Shown here one piece after another: positions 8,304 to 16,412 of a stretch of DNA of 45,590 nt. Every line of letters starts with the position of its first letter. The stretch's first letter is position 1. Source of the stretch: Acidobacteriota bacterium (GTDB lineage Bacteria > Acidobacteriota > Holophagae > Acanthopleuribacterales > Acanthopleuribacteraceae); the NCBI GenBank assembly GCA_030066195.1, contig JASJCB010000066.1:1-45590 (forward strand). The letters are read 5' to 3'. The notes beneath the pieces are model-generated. The model had not been told where the DNA came from. It did no database searches and saw only the letters and a list, made by a program, of their open reading frames with translations. Both the position numbers and the translations under genes were made by a program.

Positions 8304-8334
8304 GGAGAAAAGGAGCCGCAAAACCCGCGACTCC
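8304..8334 (-). terminator. Probable terminator after the esterase gene
   Basis: Read on the minus strand, GGAGTCGC, a 7-base loop and GCGGCTCC form an 8-base stem with one G-U pair, followed by CTTTTCTCC. It begins 11 bp after the esterase stop and would separate it from the kinase gene downstream. Confidence 0.5.
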
Positions 8335-8344
8335 CTCCCGGAAA

Positions 8345-9418
8345 CTATCGCCAGGGCAGTAATCGCGCCAGGGGTTTGTCCAAACGGGCCGCCCACGATG
8401 CCTCGTTGTGACCGGCGCTCCAGGCATACCAGTGCCACAGGTCCACCCCATGTTGAAAACCCTTGTTCTCCATGGTGACCCGCATGTTCTCGGTTTGCGG
8501 CGCGCCGCTCTCCGCGCTGCCGGTGTCGATATAGAAGACGGCGCCGGGCAGGGAACCCGAGTGGGCGGCCACAACGTTGATCATGTACTCGTTATCCCAC
8601 CAGAAACTGCTCGACATGCAGCCTACCTTACCGAATACGCCTGGGCGCGTCCAACCCGCGTAATAGCTGATCAAACCGCCCAGCGAGGAGCCCATAAGCA
8701 CCGTATTGCCCGCGCCGGTTTTGGTGCGGTAGCTGTTGTCGATCGCGGGCATCAGTTCGTATTGAATGAAGTTCAAATAGGCGTCGCCATTGCCGCCGCC
8801 GTAAGTCGCGTCGACCGTGGGCGTGTATTCGCCCATGCGAGCTGAAGTGTTGTCGATGCCCACGATAACGACCTCCTCCATCTCACCCGCGTAGACCATG
8901 GCGACCGAGGTTTCGTCCACCTGCCATTCGACTCCGAAGGCCGAAGTGCTTGCCGAGAAAAGATTCTGACCGTCGTGCATATACAACACGGGGTAGTGTT
9001 TCAGGGTGTTCTCGCTGTAACTGGGCGGCAGGAAGATGCGAATCCCACGCGTGTTGCCCAAGTAGGAAGACGAGATGCTGGTCACCACCAAACTGCCCCG
9101 GCCGTTGCCGAAGAAAGGATAGACATGGACCACCGCGTCGGCGGAAGGAACGGTGTAGTTGGCGCCCTTTGACCAGATATTGTCGTTGAAAAGCGGTTTG
9201 AACTCAAAGGCGCCGCCGGTATTGGGCGTTGTATAAACCCAGTCGTTCCCGGATGTCCAAGTGGCGCCCTGGCCGGAATTCCAGTTCAAACCCGGCCCGT
9301 CGCCACGAATGCTGATGCTATTGCCCCAACCGGTATCGTAATGAACGTGGATCTCGGCCGATAAGGCAACAGGCGCGCAGAGCGACAAAAACCATAGAAA
9401 CAGTGACGAACGATTCAT
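8345..9418 (-). CDS. Secreted esterase (PF00756-type) with N-terminal carbohydrate-binding-like domain
   Basis: 357 residues. A signal peptide (about 1-21) precedes an immunoglobulin-like domain (about 22-105), rich in Trp, Tyr and Asn, that resembles starch-binding modules of the CBM25/26 type. The catalytic domain (about 110-357) is the enterochelin-esterase/putative esterase fold: RGIRIFLPPSY, PVLYMHDGQNLF, the elbow MGSSLGGL with nucleophile Ser245, and His337 in SAGHNEASW near the end. The acid is probably the Asp in FYIDTGSAE. This is the layout of feruloyl/acetyl-xylan-type esterases, but the substrate cannot be read from the sequence. Three ATGs follow one another; the third (9418) is best placed, six bases after GGAGG. 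Confidence 0.87.
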   Translation of the reverse strand: MNRSSLFLWFLSLCAPVALSAEIHVHYDTGWGNSISIRGDGPGLNWNSGQGATWTSGNDWVYTTPNTGGAFEFKPLFNDNIWSKGANYTVPSADAVVHVYPFFGNGRGSLVVTSISSSYLGNTRGIRIFLPPSYSENTLKHYPVLYMHDGQNLFSASTSAFGVEWQVDETSVAMVYAGEMEEVVIVGIDNTSARMGEYTPTVDATYGGGNGDAYLNFIQYELMPAIDNSYRTKTGAGNTVLMGSSLGGLISYYAGWTRPGVFGKVGCMSSSFWWDNEYMINVVAAHSGSLPGAVFYIDTGSAESGAPQTENMRVTMENKGFQHGVDLWHWYAWSAGHNEASWAARLDKPLARLLPWR

Positions 9419-9810
9419 CATCATCCTCCGAAAAGTGAACATGTGAAGGCCCTATGGTATCAGGTTACAGACCGCACGGCGTCGCCTTTACACAAAAACT
9501 GGAGATCGCCTGGCAAAACTCGAAAGCGGCTCCGTCGGCCGTCCGAACCAACGGACTTCACACCCTTAAGTACCGTGCAGGACCGGCTTGGATACAGGCG
9601 GGTCGAACACGATTTACATTTCTTACATCGATTTTACAGCGCCATAACGACTTGTGTGGAGCAAAACGGATACACTGCCTTTATCGAGCCGGCGGGCCCG
9701 GGGCGCCTGGACATTTCACTAAAGACGACACACAAACCGATCCTTCCTCGGGTCCCCGCGCCGGCAAAAAGACAGTGGGCAAGCAGAAGGTTCTTCACCG
9801 AAGAGGAAAT
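9419..9810. other. Gene-free stretch between the esterase and the precursor-peptide genes
   Basis: No reading frame here has a ribosome binding site or a recognisable product. Near 9610-9645 a short motif (TTTACA, TCTTACA, TTTTACA) recurs three times within about 35 bp. The minus-strand promoter of the esterase should lie here, but I cannot point to a convincing -35/-10 pair. Confidence 0.4.
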
Positions 9811-9840
9811 GGGAGAACCGGGCCGATGCCCGATCCTCCC
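9811..9840 (-). terminator. Probable terminator after the precursor-peptide genes
   Basis: GGGAG at 9811-9815 pairs with CTCCC at 9836-9840, and inside it CGGGC (9819-9823) pairs with GCCCG (9828-9832) around a four-base loop. On the minus strand it starts nine bases after the stop codon of precursor A and is followed by ATTTCCTCTTC. The T-run is interrupted, so this is moderate evidence. Confidence 0.5.
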
Positions 9841-9848
9841 CGATAGGT

Positions 9849-9995
9849 TTACAGGCAGGGGCAATCAGGGGGAATACAGGAAGAATGACGCGCATCGATT
9901 TCCTGCTGCGCCGCGAGACCGCCGACGACGGCGGCGCGCTTGTCCTTGCTCAATTGGGTCAGGAAGCTTTTCACTTCCAACTTTTCCAGTTTCAT
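9849..9995 (-). CDS. Putative RiPP precursor peptide A with double-glycine leader
   Basis: 48 residues. The leader (1-26) contains the pattern L-x-x-L-x-V-x-S-F-x-T-x-L and ends AVVGG; the 22-residue core ends HSSCIPPDCPCL, with three cysteines and two serines. Leaders of the form LxVxSFxT...GG occur in pinensin-type lanthipeptide and related natural-product precursor families; this resemblance is from memory of the families, not a search. GGAGG lies six bases before the ATG. A paralogue of the same length lies 111 bp upstream on the same strand. Cysteine and serine could form thioethers, or cysteines disulfides. No lanthionine synthase, radical SAM enzyme or peptidase-ABC transporter is visible in the window, so maturation is unexplained. 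Confidence 0.68.
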   Translation of the reverse strand: MKLEKLEVKSFLTQLSKDKRAAVVGGLAAQQEIDARHSSCIPPDCPCL

Positions 9996-10106
9996 ATAAA
10001 ACCTCCGTGAATGAAATGGACGGTCGTTGGGGACGCCGTCCGGAATCGGGAAGCCGACTCGGGTCAACTTCGCCGGTACTATGGTTTTAGCATATACGAC
10101 GATCGC

Positions 10107-10253
10107 TTAGGAATTGAAACAGGGGCAGTTTGGGGGAATGCAGGACGAATGAACGGCCGCGCCGCCCACCACGGCATCGCTTTGGACCTTGGGGAGTTTG
10201 GTGACAAAGCTGGTCACTTGCAGGTTGTTGAGTTTCATCGGTTTGGATTTCAT
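10107..10253 (-). CDS. Putative RiPP precursor peptide B with double-glycine leader
   Basis: 48 residues. From Met6 (10238) it aligns without gaps to the 26-residue leader of precursor A, ending in AVVGG at the same place, with 15 of 26 residues identical. Its 17-residue core is shorter but ends HSSCIPPNCPCFNS, sharing HSSCIPPxCPC. Between the two genes the shared core codons differ at silent positions (Ser, Cys, Pro and Cys codons) but keep the amino acids, as do the VVGG codons, which is direct evidence of selection on the peptide. I start it at 10253 because GGAGG lies eight bases before that ATG; 10238 is 23 bases away. It is probably the first gene of a two-gene transcript with precursor A. 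Confidence 0.68.
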   Translation of the reverse strand: MKSKPMKLNNLQVTSFVTKLPKVQSDAVVGGAAVHSSCIPPNCPCFNS

Positions 10254-10359
10254 TGGTGGAACCTCCAGGGGGAATGATGGGGCGCTGTAAGCATGCGGCC
10301 CTCGACCCTAATACAGGATAAGCCCGGGCAAAAAGTATCAAACCGGCGCAGATTTGCCG

Positions 10360-10710
10360 TTAACGGGCAATCACCAGGGCGTAGTACAAATAAGACCCGC
10401 CGGCCAGCAGGAACATAAACAAAATGCCCAACAAGGTGAAGATAACCACGGGGTTCCGACTCAAAACCACCTCGTCGGTTCGGTTGATGGTGCGGATCAA
10501 CTTGTCCAAGGCGGCCAGGTAATCGGCTTTTTCCGCCATGGTTTCCTGCTGCCATATAGAACCGTGATCCGCTTCCAGTTCGGGGCTGTTTTGCCAGGCC
10601 CGATCGATGACCTCGCGAGTCTGCGCCAGCCATTTCGGCCCGGGCGCTTTGCGGGCGGCCAGCAAGCCTCGCTGTTCTCTCAGGCGGGCGATGAGGTACC
10701 TGGTATCCAT
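10360..10710 (-). CDS. Small membrane protein of unknown function
   Basis: 116 residues, not recognised. A charged, helical, probably cytoplasmic region (1-88) is followed by one strongly hydrophobic segment (about 90-113, VVIFTLLGILFMFLLAGG), giving a C-terminally anchored protein. The ribosome binding site is poor (GGGG about ten bases before the ATG). It lies 106 bp upstream of precursor peptide B on the same strand, so cotranscription and a role in export or immunity are possible, but nothing in the protein itself shows this. Confidence 0.6.
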   Translation of the reverse strand: MDTRYLIARLREQRGLLAARKAPGPKWLAQTREVIDRAWQNSPELEADHGSIWQQETMAEKADYLAALDKLIRTINRTDEVVLSRNPVVIFTLLGILFMFLLAGGSYLYYALVIAR

Positions 10711-10923
10711 GCTTGGAAACCCCGTTCAGTGGAAGTAGCGGCTTGTCCCTGATTTCATTCTACATGCAGGAAGCGCCGGCCGGCAAGTCATGTCCTTTGG
10801 CCATGAACTGCCATCTTGCCGGGTCGGCCTGTCCCTCATCGCCGTTGACCGCATAAAAACATTGACCTACTCGGCAGGTATCCGGGAAGATAAGGGTACC
10901 GATTTTCTTCCGAGGTTCTTTCC

Positions 10924-12837
10924 ATGGATGTCTCCCTGCCCCCGCTCATCGGTACTTTCCGCGTTTCGGCTCGGCCGGGGAGCGGACGTTTGGGCGAGGT
11001 CTTTTCGGCCGAGGGCTTGGGTCGGCACAACCTTGAAAACCACGCGACCGACAATCAATTGGACGAACTGCCGACCATGGCGCTCGCTTCCCAACCAACG
11101 AAAGATAGTCCTGGAATCAAGCTCGGCGGCCGCAAAGGCTATCGTGGCTACGCCGAACGACGCCTTCCCCCGGCGCGTCCCGCTCCTCTCATATTGTCGG
11201 TGGTTCTGATCATTGCCCTGGCTTATCTCCTCAATCGGTTTCAAACATCCGAACCTACCGATGCCGGCCGGCCGCGAGTGATCACCCTGTTGCACCCGGT
11301 CGGCGCCGGTGAGAACGATATGGCGCGGCTCATGTTGGCTTTCACCGTGGACCTGGCCGTGGTGGAAACTATCGCCCGCCTCCGGGGACTGGATGTTCTG
11401 GATGGTTCCAAGGGCAAGGCCGGGAATGACCCTGCCGGTGCGGCTCGCGCCTATGGAACGGATGAAACCCTGACCGTGGGCCTTGTCGGCAGCCCGACCC
11501 AGAGTCGCGTGGAACTGACCCGCTACAACGGCGAAACCGGCGTCGTCATGGGCGCGGTCGCGGTCGATGTGCCTTCCACTATTACCGACGCCCAACTCGC
11601 TGCTGAAGCCGTCGCCGACGCGGTTCGCCGTTTGTATGACGGGTATGCCTATCGGGGAGAAAACGTTCTGGCCTCAGTGAATCCTGATGATTTTGCGGCT
11701 TTCGTAAGGTTGCGTTACCAGTTGGAGAAGGACGACACATCCCGGGACCAACAATGGGAGGCATTGAGCCGATTGCTTGCGCGTTCGCCCGACTTCATCC
11801 CAGCGCTTGTCTACGCGGGCGAACAGGGGAGAGTCGCCGGTATCGATCGCAACGATGAGCGCCTGCAACAACAGGCCCGAGACTACAGCGAACGCGCCAT
11901 GACCCTCGCCCCTGACGATGAGCGAGTGCTTTCTCTGGCCTTCCAACACGCGCTCGACCAGGATCTAACGGCCCTGGCGGAAGCCCTGTTGGCCAGGCAC
12001 GCTGAGGCAGAACCCAATTCGGGACGGTACTGGTTCAATCGCTCACTTTTTTTGGAATACCGGGGTCGCCCTGTCGAAGAAGTGCTGGATGCTTTGGATC
12101 GAGCGGCAGTTTTGCGCCCGTCGCCCACGACGCTGTTGCGTTATGCCCGGAAATTGACCCGGGCCGGATATTTCCGGAAAGCCCGGGCCTGTTTGCGGCG
12201 TATGGAAGTCATCAGCCCGGGCAATCGGCACAGCCTCTCCTTGAGGGGCCGGTTGGAATTGATGGGCGGTGATCCCGAGGAGGCGGTTCGCATCCTCGGT
12301 GCGCTTCACGCCGGCGGGCCAACCCCGGAGGTCATCGCCGATCTGGGCGCGGCCTACATGTTACTGGAAGACTACGTAGCGGCCGAGGAGGTCTTTCTTC
12401 AGGGTCTTGAAGCCTACCCGGATACCGGGATCCTGCTGATGGGGCTTGGTGAATGCCGGTTGGCTCAGGGGAGGGGAGACGAGGCCGAAATAGATTTCGA
12501 AAAAGCCTCGGTATGGTTCGAACAACAAAGTTCCACCCCTGAAACAGCCGCCTACCGGGCGCTTTGCCTCGCTCGGTTGGGCCGAAATAAGGAAGCGGTA
12601 GATCTGGCCATGGGAATCTTACGAGACAATCCCCGCCACCCCTATCTACTGTTAAACCTGGCGCGTGTCTTTGCCCTGGCCGGTGAAAAAGCCGGCGCCT
12701 TGAATTGCCTGCATACGGCCGTCCAAGGGGGGATCAGCGGCCGGTGGCTAGCGTCGCCCGCCTTCGACGGTTTGCGCGAAGACCCCCGCTTCTCGGAAAT
12801 CGAAAAGCGAGGGCGCGAAAACAGGTTGAACGGCTGA
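10924..12837 (+). CDS. TPR protein with FlgO-like region and a truncated Ser/Thr-kinase N-terminus
   Basis: 637 residues. Residues 9-35 (LIGTFRV, GSGRLGEVFSAE, GLGRH) match the start of bacterial Ser/Thr kinases, including the glycine-rich loop GxGxxGxV, yet there is no VAIK lysine, HRD or DFG: the rest of the kinase is gone. A membrane helix (about 88-104, PLILSVVLIIALAYLL) follows, then a region like the FlgO/CsgG-type domain often placed after such kinases (about 115-240, HPVGAGENDMARLMLAFT), and TPR repeats from about 250 to the end. Acidobacterial kinases often have this kinase-helix-FlgO-like-TPR order, so the gene looks like one that lost its catalytic domain. GAGG lies eight bases before the ATG. 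Confidence 0.82.
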   Translation: MDVSLPPLIGTFRVSARPGSGRLGEVFSAEGLGRHNLENHATDNQLDELPTMALASQPTKDSPGIKLGGRKGYRGYAERRLPPARPAPLILSVVLIIALAYLLNRFQTSEPTDAGRPRVITLLHPVGAGENDMARLMLAFTVDLAVVETIARLRGLDVLDGSKGKAGNDPAGAARAYGTDETLTVGLVGSPTQSRVELTRYNGETGVVMGAVAVDVPSTITDAQLAAEAVADAVRRLYDGYAYRGENVLASVNPDDFAAFVRLRYQLEKDDTSRDQQWEALSRLLARSPDFIPALVYAGEQGRVAGIDRNDERLQQQARDYSERAMTLAPDDERVLSLAFQHALDQDLTALAEALLARHAEAEPNSGRYWFNRSLFLEYRGRPVEEVLDALDRAAVLRPSPTTLLRYARKLTRAGYFRKARACLRRMEVISPGNRHSLSLRGRLELMGGDPEEAVRILGALHAGGPTPEVIADLGAAYMLLEDYVAAEEVFLQGLEAYPDTGILLMGLGECRLAQGRGDEAEIDFEKASVWFEQQSSTPETAAYRALCLARLGRNKEAVDLAMGILRDNPRHPYLLLNLARVFALAGEKAGALNCLHTAVQGGISGRWLASPAFDGLREDPRFSEIEKRGRENRLNG

Positions 12838-12845
12838 GGTTCCAA

Positions 12846-12873
12846 ATCGCCTCCCCGCAAACGGGAAGGCGAT
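12846..12873. terminator. Bidirectional hairpin between convergent genes
   Basis: ATCGCCT and CCCG pair with CGGG and AGGCGAT across a CAAA loop, with one mismatch between the two stem halves. It fills the gap between the stops at 12837 and 12885. No T-run follows, but the position between converging genes supports a terminator. Confidence 0.65.
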
Positions 12874-12884
12874 ATGAGATGGAT

Positions 12885-14753
12885 TCAGTTGATCGAGGAT
12901 TCCAGCTCCAGGTTGAGCCATGCCGCCCAGTCTTCACCGTTACCGTTGCCGCCGTCCTCGGCGATCAGGCGCAACTCGCGGATTCCTCCCAGGCCGATCC
13001 TGAAGGGTTTACCCGGATCTGCCTGCTTGATCAGGCCGCTTTCCCACAGCACCCGACCGTCGCCCTCGATGATGAACTTGACCGTACCCGCACGGCCGCA
13101 GGAAGGCACACAGTCCAGAACCGTGGCATATCCGCTCAGAACGCCCTCCGAGCCGTCGTGTTCGTAGATCATCTCCGAGGGGCCCCGGTTACCTGGGTGC
13201 GTGAACATGCCGTTGCGAATGCGGAAACCGCGCTCCAAGTTATTCCGATCGCACTTCTGGAAATGGACATCCTCGTTGATGGGAATGGCAGAGCCCCAGT
13301 GTCCCCGAATGACCGCGTTGTCGGGAAAGCAGAGATCTTTGGCAACCAGGCGGTTTTTCGGTTTGGGACGGGTCATCCCGCGTATCTCATCCAACTCCAG
13401 GGCGCGGCCGTAGATGCGCACCGAGCGGATATAACCGTGGAAGTATTGACCCAGCACCTTCTCAGCGATTCCCCCTATGAACAGGGACTCCTCCGATGTG
13501 CGAATGCCCGCTTTCGAGAAGGGGCCCGCGGCGTATTCGACGCCGTCGAGGTAGATTCTCATCAGGCCGGCGCCGCTGTCGATGACCGCCGTGATCATGG
13601 CGCCCTGATCGAAACTGCCGGGCGGTGTTTCGATCGCGGTTTGGCCTTTGCCCACATTGTCCTTGGAGGTCGCCGTGAAATGGGCATACCCGTTATTGGA
13701 CAGCCACAAGGAGAATTCCCGGTTTTCGCAGTTCCTCGTGCAGTCCGGGTAGTTGCCCTTCCAAATGAGGTTCGACCACGCGTTGTTGTAGCTTAAAGGC
13801 GTGCAGTCCACTACCAGGGTGAGCCCTTGATCCGAATGCAAGTCCGGGTGAGGCACTTCCACGTAGTCGCCGCGCCGGTCCAGATAGATGCCTTTATCGC
13901 CGATCCACTCCGCGCCGTGAATGATGCCGTGATGATTCCTGCCGGAAAGGTCGGTGACCTGGTGCCGGTTCGGCTTGCGGGTAAAGTCGAAATGCAGCAG
14001 CAGATCGGACTCGGGACCCGGCTCCGGCCCGGGACCGACGACGATCGGACCCCCGTCACCGTTGACGACGATCGTGGGCCGCAGGTAGTCTTTGGAGCTC
14101 TCGGAAGAATTGAACGGCTGGAAATAGGAACGTGAGCCCTCGCCCTCACCCACCAGGATGAAGCCGAAGTTTCCGTGGCGAAAGGCCAGCCACTCCCTGA
14201 CCAGTTCGGTAATATCCCAGGTCCAGACATAGATATCGCCCACGCGGGTGGTTTGGTGTCTTGCCCAAACGCGGCGGGCGTCCCAATCGGGTTGTTGGTT
14301 CCAGGTCGTCACATGGGGCGGCGCATTCGGTTCCACCGTGCCCGAATGGTAGGTGTTCAGTCCCTCGACCCATGGCTCGGAGACCCGATAGAGCAGGATC
14401 GGGTTGGGGGGATTGTCGCGTAGGTCCGTCGTCTTCATCCGGAACTCAACCCGCTGGATGTGAGGGATGCGTGCGGAAAGGACCAGGGGGTCGAACCAGA
14501 CCAGAATACGGCGCCGGGTATTGGCAATATTCTGGACCCTGGAGCCGATGCTCATGCTGCCCCATTGGCCGAAATCGGCATTTTCCCAGTTGCGGTAACG
14601 GTATTGATAGACATCGGTATCTTGGAGATGGACTTCATCGGCGGTGAATTCGACCGCCCCTGAGGCTGATGGTTGCGCTGCTAATGGATTGGCGATGCTA
14701 AACGCGATGATTAATAAGGCTGACTTGAAAATAGAATCCGGTCTAAGGCGCAT
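12885..14753 (-). CDS. Secreted DNRLRE-LamG-NPCBM protein
   Basis: 622 residues. A signal peptide (about 1-26, ending PLAAQ) precedes three extracellular modules. Residues about 35-215 match the DNRLRE domain, a beta-sandwich seen in bacterial surface proteins (RRRILVWFDPL, RVEFRMKTTD, TWDITELVREW). Residues about 250-445 are a LamG/concanavalin-type fold (LLLHFDFTR, LTDLSGRNHHG-like opening, YLDGVEYAAG, GYIRSVRIYGRALELDE). Residues about 455-620 look like an NPCBM carbohydrate-binding module (VKFIIEGDGRVLWESG, IRELRLIAEDGGNGNGEDWAAW). No catalytic domain is present, so adhesion or glycan binding is inferred. A proline/glycine linker rich in GPGPEPGPE joins the first two modules. GGGGAG lies six bases before the start. 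Confidence 0.85.
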   Translation of the reverse strand: MRLRPDSIFKSALLIIAFSIANPLAAQPSASGAVEFTADEVHLQDTDVYQYRYRNWENADFGQWGSMSIGSRVQNIANTRRRILVWFDPLVLSARIPHIQRVEFRMKTTDLRDNPPNPILLYRVSEPWVEGLNTYHSGTVEPNAPPHVTTWNQQPDWDARRVWARHQTTRVGDIYVWTWDITELVREWLAFRHGNFGFILVGEGEGSRSYFQPFNSSESSKDYLRPTIVVNGDGGPIVVGPGPEPGPESDLLLHFDFTRKPNRHQVTDLSGRNHHGIIHGAEWIGDKGIYLDRRGDYVEVPHPDLHSDQGLTLVVDCTPLSYNNAWSNLIWKGNYPDCTRNCENREFSLWLSNNGYAHFTATSKDNVGKGQTAIETPPGSFDQGAMITAVIDSGAGLMRIYLDGVEYAAGPFSKAGIRTSEESLFIGGIAEKVLGQYFHGYIRSVRIYGRALELDEIRGMTRPKPKNRLVAKDLCFPDNAVIRGHWGSAIPINEDVHFQKCDRNNLERGFRIRNGMFTHPGNRGPSEMIYEHDGSEGVLSGYATVLDCVPSCGRAGTVKFIIEGDGRVLWESGLIKQADPGKPFRIGLGGIRELRLIAEDGGNGNGEDWAAWLNLELESSIN

Positions 14754-14982
14754 GGAATTCTCCCCACCACCGGGTTGCGGCTCTCAATATGTTCTCCGGC
14801 GGATTAACAAAGTAAAATCCCTAAAGGGTTGGAGCAAAAAGCGTGCCTCAGAGGATTGCTTGACAGAGTAAGGACTTCGCCGGGGCCTCGGTTCTCGTGG
14901 TGGGCAAACAGACCCATCGATGCGTCAAAATCCTCTTAAAATAGCAGCTCTACAGGCAGGTTCTCCCAAAAAAACGCCTATC

Positions 14983-15011
14983 TTGACATCGACCATGGTC
15001 CACGCTAGCAT
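14983..15011 (+). promoter_or_regulatory. Sigma-70-type promoter for the six-bladed propeller gene
   Basis: TTGACA at 14983-14988 and TAGCAT at 15006-15011 are separated by exactly 17 bases. Transcription would start near 15018, giving a leader of about 93 nt that contains the 18-codon upstream ORF. The -35 box is a perfect consensus match; the -10 box matches four of six. Confidence 0.6.
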
Positions 15012-15047
15012 TTGCGAGCATTCAAGACAGACAATTGGGGAATTAAC

Positions 15048-15104
15048 ATGGAAAAGACCTATCAGAATGAGCCGGCCAATTGCGCCATAGCAGCTTCTCG
15101 GTAG
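15048..15104 (+). CDS. 18-codon upstream ORF, possible leader peptide
   Basis: ATG at 15048, stop TAG at 15102-15104, encoding MEKTYQNEPANCAIAASR. A purine-rich GGGGAA lies four to five bases before the ATG, better than anything before the next gene, whose ATG follows only six bases after this stop. It could serve translational coupling of the propeller gene. It has no run of one amino acid typical of attenuation leaders. It could also be chance. Confidence 0.35.
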   Translation: MEKTYQNEPANCAIAASR

Positions 15105-15110
15105 ACGCCT

Positions 15111-16154
15111 ATGTGGCTTCTTCTTTTCTTTTTGGCCGGCGGATTTCTGGAACCCGAACCGGAAATCTACCGGCCTCTTGGTAATTCCGTAGCGGTATGG
15201 GGGGACTCGGGCTCTCTCTTTGTTCTGGATTCGGCCATGAATAGAATTCATATCTACGCCGCTAATGGGAAGTTGATTCGGACGATCGGCGGAAAGGGCG
15301 AAGGTCCCGGGCAGTTTTTTCAAGCATCCGGACTGAGCATGCAAAACGGTATGTTGGTGGTCTCGGACCGGTTTCAGACGCATTTCTTCGATCAGCAGGG
15401 TCATTTCATCAGGCGCGGTCGACATCCCGGTGATGTCCATTCCGTGCAAAAAATGAAGACAGGTTGGCTTGCTTTCAAGGGCGGCCCCTATGTGAAACAG
15501 TGGGAACTCGTCCGCTTTGCAGCAGATGATTTCAGCGGGCGGAGTTTGCTGACCCGGTGGGAGGTGACACCGGCCAAACTGGACAAAAAATTCAACCCGG
15601 TTTCGGATCGCAACTTAATAGAGGTTGACAGCAAAGGCGCCAGAGCTTTGATCAAACCGGAAAACCAGTCTTTCTTCTGGCTGTACGACCTTTCTACCAA
15701 CAGGTTGGAAATGTTCGAAACGGGCATGGTGGGGAAACCCTTCGATAAAGATCTGGGGGATATGGTGCTTAGATTTATGAACCGTGATAAGAGCGGCTGG
15801 ACGGCGGACTTCCCCGAGCGTTTTCCGCCCATCTTCGATATGACCTTCACCGCAACAGGCAAGATTGCCGTCCAACAATGGTTTGCCTTCAACAAAGGTC
15901 CTTTTCAGCAGCAGAAAATTGCGGAGGCCGGTCTGCTACGCTTCTACAAATCCAACGGCGAACGTGTCCAACCGGATGTAACGGATATCTACCTGAGAAT
16001 GATCGTCTCGGTGGATGACCAATGGGTCTACTACAGCAAGAAAGACCCGGAAGACGAATCCTTCACCATTGCCCGAGTTGAAAAAGCCAAAGCAGCATCG
16101 GTATTGGCAGAAGAGTCCCGGCGACAATTCTGTCATGAATGCCTGTCCTATTGA
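15111..16154 (+). CDS. Six-bladed beta-propeller protein, secreted
   Basis: 347 residues. A short hydrophobic N-terminus (MWLLLFFLAGGFL) acts as signal or anchor. The body matches the 6-bladed beta-propeller family related to NHL repeats: DSGSLFVLDSAMNRIHIY, GKLIRTIGGKGEGPGQF (the classic GxGxGEGPGQF blade) and NGMLVVSDRFQTHFFD. The function of such propellers is usually protein or ligand binding. The C-terminus has a Cys pair (FCHECLSY). The ribosome binding site is poor; initiation may depend on the short ORF just upstream. A good promoter lies at 14983-15011. Confidence 0.78.
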   Translation: MWLLLFFLAGGFLEPEPEIYRPLGNSVAVWGDSGSLFVLDSAMNRIHIYAANGKLIRTIGGKGEGPGQFFQASGLSMQNGMLVVSDRFQTHFFDQQGHFIRRGRHPGDVHSVQKMKTGWLAFKGGPYVKQWELVRFAADDFSGRSLLTRWEVTPAKLDKKFNPVSDRNLIEVDSKGARALIKPENQSFFWLYDLSTNRLEMFETGMVGKPFDKDLGDMVLRFMNRDKSGWTADFPERFPPIFDMTFTATGKIAVQQWFAFNKGPFQQQKIAEAGLLRFYKSNGERVQPDVTDIYLRMIVSVDDQWVYYSKKDPEDESFTIARVEKAKAASVLAEESRRQFCHECLSY

Positions 16155-16200
16155 AGCATTGTAAGCGTCAAACCACGGGTCCTTCCCAGCGGCCTGTCGC

Positions 16201-16227
16201 ATCTGTGATGATGTGTCCATCACAGAT
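16201..16227. repeat. Perfect 10-bp inverted repeat
   Basis: ATCTGTGATG at 16201-16210 and CATCACAGAT at 16218-16227 are perfect complements around ATGTGTC. It lies 46 bp after the propeller stop. Without a T-run it is an atypical terminator; an operator or repeat end is equally possible. Confidence 0.55.
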
Positions 16228-16412
16228 GTGGAGGTTGCGATGGACACCCAAACAATTATCAGACAGATCATGATGGAGATTGATGACCACCGACTTTACA
16301 CTCCCGGTATTCTCGTTGGAGAGGTTCTCCTCACCCGGTGGAACCCAAGTCTCTGCACAGAAAGGCCGAAGCAAGAGTCATTAAAGCAGCCCTTTACACT
16401 CAGTTGTTGGAG

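Noticed and set aside
10011..10341. Longer open frames on both strands across the precursor-peptide region
   Set aside because: They lack ribosome binding sites and are shadows of the two 48-codon genes, whose paralogy and silent codon differences identify the true frame.
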